From: an uncultured Oscillospiraceae bacterium
GTDB taxonomy: Bacteria > Bacillota > Clostridia > Oscillospirales > Acutalibacteraceae
Reading direction: 5' to 3'
Assembly (NCBI GenBank): GCA_958354085.1
Contig: CATWUX010000061.1
Location: forward strand, 1 to 12,280
DNA: 12,280 bases
A model generated the notes under the pieces. The model saw only the letters and a program-made list of their open reading frames with translations. It was not told the DNA's origin and ran no database searches. The stretch's first letter is position 1, and every line of letters begins with the position of its first letter. The position numbers were made by a program, and so were the translations under genes. This document shows positions 6,174-12,280 of this stretch, in pieces.

Positions 6174-7409
6174 TTATGCGTACCGGCAGGCTTCCTCCAA
6201 AGCGATCTCCTGCCAGCGCCACAGATTCTGGGGCCGGTTATGGACTGTGGTGATGTCTTTCAGGATAATATCACAGTTGGTTTGGTTGCGGCGGCAGGCT
6301 TCCACAATGCGGCGGATCTCTCCGCGGACAGCCGCTTCATCCAAGGCGTCAACAGCCACAAAAGCGGGATTGGGCTTGGAGGCAATCACATAATCTCCGG
6401 CAATGGCGTCCGCAGCCACGTCAATATCCGCCCACGGGGAGATGGAGATTTTCCGCAGATGCGGGATCTGTCGCAGAATATCAATCTTACGGTCCAGCGC
6501 TTCGCAACAACCGTAGTAAACCAGCCCAAACGGCTCCATGGCTCTTTTCATATATTGAATATCGAATTCATCGTGCATAGCCGGAGAAACGGAAGACAGA
6601 ATCTGCGCCAAGCCGCGTCCCCATACCTGATCCAGCGTCACATGGCGCGGATCGGGATGCAGGACGTGATTAAGAGAGGAGGCACAGTTCATCTCATACG
6701 CGTCATCGTTAAGCAAATTCAGCGCCTCAAACTGCCGCATCATGTCCAAGAAAATATCGGTCAGCTTGGACGCCAGAGCGTGCATCAGCTCCGGCCGGTC
6801 GATCAGGTCGATCAGCAGATTGTCCACGCCGCAGATCTGGGCGATGTCATCCCACGTTTTGCAGCCCAGCCAGTATCCGGTATTTTCACCGACCAGCCGA
6901 ACCGGAATCAGATCCCCGATCATGGCGGCAATCTTTTCCGCCTTATCGACGGAAGCCTTGGCGTCGTAAGTCACCTGCACATTATGCAGCTTTGCCAGAT
7001 CCTCTTCCCGTTGAATCTGATCGACATACTTGATCGTCTGCGCCTTATCGGGGACATCCTCCACCCGTTCCTCCGCCTGCCAGATAATACCGTAGTCGGT
7101 AACGGAAAACACCTTATGAATCGGAACATACGGGATCAGCACCATGTCGGCGCGCATATGTATCCATTTGTAGAGATTGGTACGGAAAAAGGCTTCGATA
7201 TCCCGGCAGTCGGGATCCTGACAGTGGATAGTCAGCTCGCCGTCCGCATTGAGCTCGTCCCAAGGCAACTCTTCAATCAACACAATCGGCCGGGTCGGCA
7301 CCAGATCGTTCACCTGCCGGTGAAGCAGGATATGCTCCAGATTAAAATTGCTGAAAGCCGCCTCTGCATATCGTCCGGCCAGGCCTCGCAATATTTCTCG
7401 ATCTTCCAT
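6174..7409 (-). CDS. URO-D-fold protein (corrinoid methyltransferase-like), first copy
   Basis: A 411-residue protein of the same superfamily but a different branch from its downstream neighbour, so not a recent duplicate. It starts at ATG 7409 with AGGAGG 7 nt upstream, and that site overlaps the stop codon of the GH31 gene (11-nt gap), indicating coupled expression. Visible motifs: RPELMHALASKLTDIF (205-220), NCASSLNHVLHPDPRHV (241-257), YYGCCEALDRKID (298-310), ISISPWADID (321-330) and a late Cys at 379 (QTNCDIILKDI). The GCC at 300-302 with Cys379 resembles the position of the zinc-thiolate site of cobamide-dependent methyltransferases, although the usual H-x-C histidine is Tyr. Relatives are often annotated as URO-D family or trimethylamine-corrinoid proteins, but no corrinoid-binding domain lies in this protein or window. 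The exact reaction is unknown. Confidence 0.8.
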   Translation of the reverse strand: MEDREILRGLAGRYAEAAFSNFNLEHILLHRQVNDLVPTRPIVLIEELPWDELNADGELTIHCQDPDCRDIEAFFRTNLYKWIHMRADMVLIPYVPIHKVFSVTDYGIIWQAEERVEDVPDKAQTIKYVDQIQREEDLAKLHNVQVTYDAKASVDKAEKIAAMIGDLIPVRLVGENTGYWLGCKTWDDIAQICGVDNLLIDLIDRPELMHALASKLTDIFLDMMRQFEALNLLNDDAYEMNCASSLNHVLHPDPRHVTLDQVWGRGLAQILSSVSPAMHDEFDIQYMKRAMEPFGLVYYGCCEALDRKIDILRQIPHLRKISISPWADIDVAADAIAGDYVIASKPNPAFVAVDALDEAAVRGEIRRIVEACRRNQTNCDIILKDITTVHNRPQNLWRWQEIALEEACRYA

Positions 7410-7420
7410 GGAAATTCCTC

Positions 7421-9802
7421 CTATTGATCCGCCGTCAGGATTTCAATCAGCGCATCCTTCAGTTCCGCACTGACCGCAAAAGTGCTTATCTCACCGATGC
7501 AAGCCGCACAGCTGGTCCGGCGCTTGATCTGGTCGAACAGGAAATACTTGGTATCATAGGCCATGTGGGCACGCCGGATCACCTCAAAGCAGGGCTTTTC
7601 GATCGGATTTTCCGGCAGGATCCCGTCGGTGAGCAGCGTGAGCTGCCATTCCGCCGCCGTGGACAGCAGCGGCAGCGCCGCCGTCACGCACCGCCGTTCT
7701 TCGTCATACGTCCAGTGTACGTCCAGCGAGACATCGCCCGCCTTTGCCGTCACGGAGGATGGCGCCGCAAAACCGATGAACTGTACCGTATAACGGCGTT
7801 CGTGCGGGATCACCTCACGGTCTCCGTCAGCGGCGGCAATCTTCAAGCAGCTTTTTTGTCCCCATGTGAAGGTGATGGCCGTTCTTGCCGCCCGGCAATC
7901 CGCGCCGCTGCGGTCGTTGTCCTCATACAGCACAAAAGTATTGTCCCCGCCGGCAAAGATCCGCAGCTCCAGATGCTGGGGATTGTCCACCCCGTTGCCC
8001 ACTTCCTCTTCGGCGGTCAGGGGCACAATCGCTCCCGCCTTTGCCAGCACCGGCATACTGTCGATGCCGCGGAAAAGCCGCAGCTTTTTGCCGCCTTTGT
8101 AATGCCGTCCGCTGAAGAAATCAAACCAGTCGCCCTCCGGGAGCCATGTATCCGCATGGCCCAGCCGGGTTTCCGCGTCCGCCGGAGCGGTAATGGGGCT
8201 GACCAGCAGCTCGCTGCCGAAAGCATATTCATTACGGTATTCATAAGCGGTGAACGACCCCGGATACAAATGGTACAGCGGGCGGATCAGCGGAATCCCC
8301 TCCGCATGATTGCAGAGGTTCATGGTGTAAAGATAGGGCACCAGCTGATGCCGCAGGCGGAGGAAACGGCGCATACTGGCATCGTATTCGGCGCCGAAGT
8401 TCCAAGGCTCTTTGCTGTTAAAATCGTTGTTGGCGCTGTGCAGCCGCATGATCGGTGAAAACACCCCCAGCTGCACCCAGCGAGTCTCCAGTTCGTCGTC
8501 ATAAAAACCCCGCATATGGCCGCCGATATCATGGCTCCACCAAGAGTACCCCACATTGGAGGCCGTGGCGGTGAAATAGGGTTGGAAATTCAGGGTTTCC
8601 CACGTGATATGGGAATCGCCGGAAAAACCGATGGGATAACGGTGGCTGCCAATGCCCGCATAGCGCGAGAAGGTCAGCGGCCGTTTGCCGTCCCGGGCGT
8701 TATCCACAAAATGGTAGTGATTCAGCATCCACAGCGGCGAATAGCCTTCTTTGGAGGCGCCGCCGCTTTGCTGCCAGTCGATCCACCAGAAATCCACTCC
8801 CTGTTCTTCCTTGGGATGATGCAGCACGCGGAAATAGGCCTCCATAAACTGGGGATCGGCGGCATCGAAAGACACCGGATCGCCGCTGGCCGGGTCGATC
8901 CCCATGCTCTCCGCCATGGCGGGATAGTCCTCTTCGTAGCAGCGCACACCATCCTTAGGATGTACATTCAACGCCGTGCGCAGCTTGTGCTCGTGCAGCC
9001 ACCCAAGGGTAGCGGCCGGGTCGGGAAACAGCTTGCGGTTCCAGGTATAACCGGTCCAGCCCATGCCGAATTGCGGCTCTACCTCCACAATATGCCAATC
9101 CATATCCAGCACCGCCACGGAGAAAGGCACGTTGTTTTCGGCAAATTTCAGGAAAAGCCGGCGATATTCCTCATCCGAATAGGCGTGATAGCGGCTCCAC
9201 CAGTTTCCGAGCGCAAAACGCGGCAGCATGGGAACCGGCCCGGACAAGCGGTAAAAATCCTGAAGGCAGCAGGTGTAATCCCTGCCGTAGCCGAAGAAAT
9301 AGAGATCATAACGGTCACCCGGCACCGGCTCCACCCAGCCGTCCTCATTGAACGCCAGCGTCTGGCTGTCATCCACCAGAGAATACCCTCTGTTAAAGGA
9401 CATCAGTCCCTCCTCCAGAGGAATCGGCCCGTTGGCATCGTCCAGCGTGCGGGTAGTGCCTTTCAGGGTATCCAGCGGGACACCGAAATTCCACTCGTTG
9501 GTATTGTCCACCGTGATACTCAGACCGTTCTGGGAAAAGCGTTGTTTATCATAAAACACATGCAGGTGTTCAGTGATGATCTCCAGGCGCCCTCCCCGCT
9601 CCAATACCCGGAAGGGAGGCATCGGAAACCGGCGGCAAACCGCCACTTTTGTGGCCCGATCCTCAAACCGTCCCTCTGCGCTGTATTCCAGACGCAGCAG
9701 CCGATCGGTCAAAACGGTGATACGATACTGTTCACCGCACACCACAGCCTGCGGATCGGCGACGGGATCGGTAGCGATGACGGCGTTATTAAAGAAAGAC
9801 AC
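7421..9802 (-). CDS. GH31 family alpha-glycosidase
   Basis: A 793-residue retaining alpha-glycosidase. It starts at GTG 9802, with AAGGAGG 8 nt upstream; the upstream TTG at 9841 would overlap the SGNH gene and is rejected. An N-terminal beta-sandwich (to about 190) leads into the (beta/alpha)8 barrel. VLDMDWH (231-237) binds substrate, FWWIDWQQ (338-345) holds the predicted nucleophile Asp342, and GFSGDSH (392-398) the predicted acid/base Asp396. WWSHDIGGH (421-429) is a further GH31 hallmark. The nucleophile context WIDWQQ differs from the WxDMNE of ordinary maltases, pointing to another subfamily and substrate. The beta-sheet C-terminal domain is followed by a roughly 60-residue helical tail containing four Cys or Cys-like positions (SCAACIGE). 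No signal peptide: cytoplasmic. Likely trims alpha-linked residues of the same glycan as the GH38 enzyme; the sugar specificity cannot be read. Confidence 0.92.
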   Translation of the reverse strand: MSFFNNAVIATDPVADPQAVVCGEQYRITVLTDRLLRLEYSAEGRFEDRATKVAVCRRFPMPPFRVLERGGRLEIITEHLHVFYDKQRFSQNGLSITVDNTNEWNFGVPLDTLKGTTRTLDDANGPIPLEEGLMSFNRGYSLVDDSQTLAFNEDGWVEPVPGDRYDLYFFGYGRDYTCCLQDFYRLSGPVPMLPRFALGNWWSRYHAYSDEEYRRLFLKFAENNVPFSVAVLDMDWHIVEVEPQFGMGWTGYTWNRKLFPDPAATLGWLHEHKLRTALNVHPKDGVRCYEEDYPAMAESMGIDPASGDPVSFDAADPQFMEAYFRVLHHPKEEQGVDFWWIDWQQSGGASKEGYSPLWMLNHYHFVDNARDGKRPLTFSRYAGIGSHRYPIGFSGDSHITWETLNFQPYFTATASNVGYSWWSHDIGGHMRGFYDDELETRWVQLGVFSPIMRLHSANNDFNSKEPWNFGAEYDASMRRFLRLRHQLVPYLYTMNLCNHAEGIPLIRPLYHLYPGSFTAYEYRNEYAFGSELLVSPITAPADAETRLGHADTWLPEGDWFDFFSGRHYKGGKKLRLFRGIDSMPVLAKAGAIVPLTAEEEVGNGVDNPQHLELRIFAGGDNTFVLYEDNDRSGADCRAARTAITFTWGQKSCLKIAAADGDREVIPHERRYTVQFIGFAAPSSVTAKAGDVSLDVHWTYDEERRCVTAALPLLSTAAEWQLTLLTDGILPENPIEKPCFEVIRRAHMAYDTKYFLFDQIKRRTSCAACIGEISTFAVSAELKDALIEILTADQ

Positions 9803-9824
9803 GGCGGTTTCCTCCTTTGCCGGC

Positions 9825-10580
9825 TCAGCGGCCGCTAACAATGGTATGCACGGTTTCCTTAATCACCGATAATAAGCTTTCTTCCGCAGCGGGGCCTTGC
9901 GGATCGTCCGGTACAAAAGAGTTTCGGCGGATATCCGCGCCGAACAGCGTCTCATACCAAGCGGCAGCCACCGCATAGCGGCCATAGGTCCAGCACATGT
10001 GGAAACCGTCCCGGCACAGAGACGGGCCGCCCTTGGCATAGCAGAAAGCCGGCGTACCCCGCAGCGCCTGGATCACATCGCCGCTGGGGATCAGCGGCAG
10101 ACCCAGTTGCGCGGCGGCCGCGCCATAGGCGTCTTTTAACCGGATATACATTTCATTCTGGTTGCAGTGGTACACCGGATAGGCGCCGTGATCGCTGTCG
10201 GTCTCATAAGCCCAAGTTTCATGGAGATACATCCGCGCCCGCGGAGACAGGGCTTTTACATAGCCGACCAGCTGCGCCAGATAGGGTTCATAGGTTTCCG
10301 CCTGCCCGCTGAAATGACTGGCCTGCTGCAGTGTCACCGCCTCCCAATCCTCTTCCAGCAAACTGTCACGCAGAGAGACCATACGGCCGGTTTCCTGGCC
10401 GTTCAGTTCATAACAATAAGCTGGTGCGTCGCTGACGGCGTTTTCCCAATGGGTTTCCAGAGAACAGCCGGGAATAAACAGGTTGACCACTTTGGTCTCC
10501 ACACCGTCTGCCGTGGCCATGCGATGCAAGTAGGCAGTCGCATCCTGCGAAAAGCTGTTGCCGATTGCCAGTATTTTCAT
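9825..10580 (-). CDS. DUF4886 SGNH-fold hydrolase (probable carbohydrate acylesterase)
   Basis: A 251-residue complete SGNH/GDSL-fold enzyme starting MKILAIGNSFSQ. Block I GNSFS gives nucleophile Ser9; block II is the FIPGCSLETHW stretch (about 35-45); block III is LQQAS (84-88); block V DGFHMCW supplies Asp191 and His194. All parts of the catalytic set are present, unlike the chimera at 2009-2392. ATG 10580 is preferred because GGAGG lies 9 nt upstream; the ATG at 10586 overlaps the GH38 stop codon (TGATG) but has only a 3-nt spacer. The ribosome-binding site lies inside the last GH38 codons, so translation is coupled. Family members are mostly uncharacterised; removal of acetyl or other acyl groups from sugars is an inference from fold and neighbours. 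No signal peptide, so cytoplasmic. It is not related to the URO-D-fold genes downstream. Confidence 0.88.
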   Translation of the reverse strand: MKILAIGNSFSQDATAYLHRMATADGVETKVVNLFIPGCSLETHWENAVSDAPAYCYELNGQETGRMVSLRDSLLEEDWEAVTLQQASHFSGQAETYEPYLAQLVGYVKALSPRARMYLHETWAYETDSDHGAYPVYHCNQNEMYIRLKDAYGAAAAQLGLPLIPSGDVIQALRGTPAFCYAKGGPSLCRDGFHMCWTYGRYAVAAAWYETLFGADIRRNSFVPDDPQGPAAEESLLSVIKETVHTIVSGR

Positions 10581-10585
10581 TTTCA

Positions 10586-12280
10586 TCAGCCTCCAATGGC
10601 GATTTTTATGGTTTTCAGGGAATAAGGCGTCAGCGGCACCGACAGACGATTTTCACCTGTCGGCAGCAACGCCTTCGTCTCCCGTTCCAGCAAGTCCGTA
10701 AGCGCCGCGTGTACGAGCGGGCACCCGGTGTGAATGACAGCCGTACCGCACCGGCCTTCCACTTCATGCAGCCGAAGGATCAGGTCATCGCTGTCTTCGG
10801 CCAGCTTCACGCTGTCCACAACCGCATTTTCCCCCTCCACCCTTATCAGGGAGCCGCAGGGCGGGAGAAAACCCGCATGGGCCGTGCCGGCAACGATCTG
10901 AAGCGGACTGTCATACCCTTCCGCCTGCCTGCACAGAATTCCCGCAGCCGTTCCGTCCGCGGGAGCCAGCTTCAGCACAAAGGGAGTATCTCCCTTTTCC
11001 GGCTGCGGATCCGGCTCGTAAGAGGAACGAATCAGGGTAACGCCGAGACTGTTGTCAAATCCGCGGAACCCATGGCGGGAATCCGTCCACAGCATCAGAG
11101 CGTTCTCGGCGGCATCCGGCTGAGAAGCGGCAAAGGTACAGGCCGGCAGATCCAGATTGGCCTCTTCCCGGGCTGTCAGCCCCATCGGCACGTCATACCG
11201 GTAACGCCGGCAAGTCTCCGCCAGCGCGGCGTCGAACCGCAATTGCGGAATCGCCGCACCGGGAACGCCGGATTCCTGCCAGTCGGCCTTGCCGGTAAAG
11301 GTCAGCGCCGGGCTGCCGGCGTCCAAAGTGATTTCCACCTCCAAGGCGGAATGCCCGATCACGGTCTGCAGGCGGATCGCCTGGCGCAGCGGGCCGGCCG
11401 CCGTGCGGGTGATATGCACATCGCCCATGGCTTCTTCCGTCATCCAGCGTCCGTCAATCCACGCGGTCATCCCCTTATCGGTATCCTCATGAACCAAACG
11501 GAAACCGGCGCCGCCTCGGGCAGCATCCAAATATTCGTGTCCATCCGACAGACGCGTCAAAGACAGCAGCCGTCCATCCCGCGGAGAAAACACGGCTCTC
11601 ACCAAATCATTCTCCAGCACAAATTCGTCCGGCCGTGCCAGCCGTTGGCAGCCGTCCGCCAGCGCACCGCCTTCCAACGGCAGATCCTCTTTCTCCCGTA
11701 TGCCCAGCGTCCGATACCCGAAAGCCGGCACCGTGGTCTGTATCAAAGCCTTGACGTAAGAATGGCTCCAGTAATAATTGAATCCGCCGGTCAAAATCTG
11801 ATGGGGGATCTGCCTGCCGTTCTCATCATAAAAGGCTATCCGCTCCACATCCCGGGGGCTCCAATCCCAAACGGTGATTTCCACCGTCTCTCTGCGTTCA
11901 AATGCAGAAGGATTCCACAGGAACAGCGTGCGGCCGCCGTTTGCCTGCCGCACATACTGGGACACCTGTCCCCTTTCCACGCCCGAACCGGCTCCGGCCC
12001 CCAGCAGCAATGGATTATCCTCCGCCGGATTCGCGAAGCAAGAGGTATCCACCTTCTCCTCCAAAGCACGCAGCGCCCGCTGCCGCACCGTGTTGGCCAC
12101 GGCATTTCCCTGCTGCAGACATCCCAGAGCATATTCCCGGCTCTCCCGCACGCAGGAACCGGTGAGAATATCATGAAATTGCTGGAAAAGCAGCGTTTCC
12201 CAGCCGCTGCCGACGGCTCGCCGATCATATCCGTCGCCGCCTGCCAGCCGAGCCAGCGCCCCGGCACATTCCGCCTGCTG
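10586..12280 (-). CDS. GH38 alpha-mannosidase, C-terminal two thirds (runs off the right edge)
   Basis: The open frame continues through the right edge, so the 564 visible residues are a partial protein; the GTG at 12151 is not the start. Near the edge WETLLFQQFHDILTGS (visible residues 27-42) carries the GH38 middle-domain signature FHDIL(P/T)G. After a linker comes the beta-rich C-terminal region: YVRQANGGRTLFLWNPSAF, then FVLENDLVRAVFSPRDGRLLSL and later ADWQESG, all typical of family 38 mannosidases. The N-terminal catalytic barrel with the nucleophile Asp and zinc ligands lies outside the window. It acts, as far as the family tells, on alpha-mannosides, in the cytoplasm, releasing mannose. 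It is the first visible gene of the operon; its stop overlaps the next gene's alternative ATG. Confidence 0.93.
   Translation of the reverse strand, partial: QQAECAGALARLAGGDGYDRRAVGSGWETLLFQQFHDILTGSCVRESREYALGCLQQGNAVANTVRQRALRALEEKVDTSCFANPAEDNPLLLGAGAGSGVERGQVSQYVRQANGGRTLFLWNPSAFERRETVEITVWDWSPRDVERIAFYDENGRQIPHQILTGGFNYYWSHSYVKALIQTTVPAFGYRTLGIREKEDLPLEGGALADGCQRLARPDEFVLENDLVRAVFSPRDGRLLSLTRLSDGHEYLDAARGGAGFRLVHEDTDKGMTAWIDGRWMTEEAMGDVHITRTAAGPLRQAIRLQTVIGHSALEVEITLDAGSPALTFTGKADWQESGVPGAAIPQLRFDAALAETCRRYRYDVPMGLTAREEANLDLPACTFAASQPDAAENALMLWTDSRHGFRGFDNSLGVTLIRSSYEPDPQPEKGDTPFVLKLAPADGTAAGILCRQAEGYDSPLQIVAGTAHAGFLPPCGSLIRVEGENAVVDSVKLAEDSDDLILRLHEVEGRCGTAVIHTGCPLVHAALTDLLERETKALLPTGENRLSVPLTPYSLKTIKIAIGG

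Noticed and set aside
6076..6222. 49-residue N-terminal extension of the second URO-D-fold protein
   Set aside because: Arg-rich, overlaps the preceding gene's end, and the GGAGG site selects ATG 6075.
4972..6393. 473-codon plus-strand open frame
   Set aside because: Antisense to the URO-D-fold gene; composition rich in H, R, Q and P, no ribosome-binding site and no family signature.
6129..7427. 432-codon plus-strand open frame
   Set aside because: Mirror of the first URO-D-fold gene caused by its codon bias; no motif or start signal.
8516..9838. 440-codon plus-strand open frame
   Set aside because: Antisense shadow of the GH31 gene; the minus-strand protein has complete catalytic motifs.
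9803..9841. Upstream TTG start for the GH31 gene
   Set aside because: Overlaps the SGNH coding end; the GTG at 9802 has an ideal ribosome-binding site.
1..12280. CRISPR arrays, tRNA/rRNA genes, insertion-sequence transposases
   Set aside because: No regularly spaced repeats, no tRNA-like cloverleaf or rRNA sequence and no transposase motif were seen by eye.

Overview
The window reads as an accessory carbohydrate-utilisation locus of a Gram-positive gut-type Clostridia (Oscillospirales-like) bacterium. That placement is an inference. It rests on strong GGAGG ribosome-binding sites with GTG/TTG starts, lipoproteins with short lipoboxes and Ser/Thr-rich linkers, moderately GC-rich enzyme genes beside AT-rich intergenic DNA, and families (GH38, GH31, DUF4091, DUF4886, URO-D-like) that often travel together in that group. 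Every convincing gene lies on the minus strand; the long plus-strand open frames are antisense shadows.

Right part (12280 down to 4921): one tight minus-strand operon, in transcription order. It holds the C-terminal two thirds of a GH38 alpha-mannosidase (entering from beyond the right edge), a DUF4886 SGNH-fold hydrolase, a GH31 alpha-glycosidase, and two uroporphyrinogen-decarboxylase-fold proteins of different subtypes, closed by a strong hairpin. Gaps are 5, 22, 11 and 98 nt and each internal start has a GGAGG-type site. No complete enzyme has a signal peptide, so the pathway is probably cytoplasmic: imported oligosaccharides would be trimmed by the two glycosidases, an acyl group perhaps removed by the SGNH enzyme, and the URO-D-fold pair may do methyl-group chemistry.

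Middle part (4920 to 2780): AT-rich, mostly decayed DNA. It carries two unidentified coding-like fragments, one intact lipoprotein with a probable beta-propeller body, and a fossil of a VWA(DUF2201-like)-WYL gene pair. In the fossil only the 3' end of the VWA gene and the 5' end of the WYL gene survive, followed by a perfect 18-bp terminator hairpin.

Left part (2780 to 1): a leader region with inverted repeats, then a second short minus-strand unit. This consists of a lipoprotein signal plus Thr/Ser linker fused in frame to only the C-terminal catalytic block of an SGNH hydrolase, a full-length DUF4091/GH123-like glycosidase, a 50-codon orphan C-terminal fragment, and a terminator. Next to the left edge lies a cre/LacI-type operator centred in a 19-bp palindrome, upstream of an ATG that reads out of the window.

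Overall: intact sugar-degrading operons flanking a 'graveyard' of truncated genes whose retained ends sit beside terminators, which suggests repeated deletion or replacement at this site.
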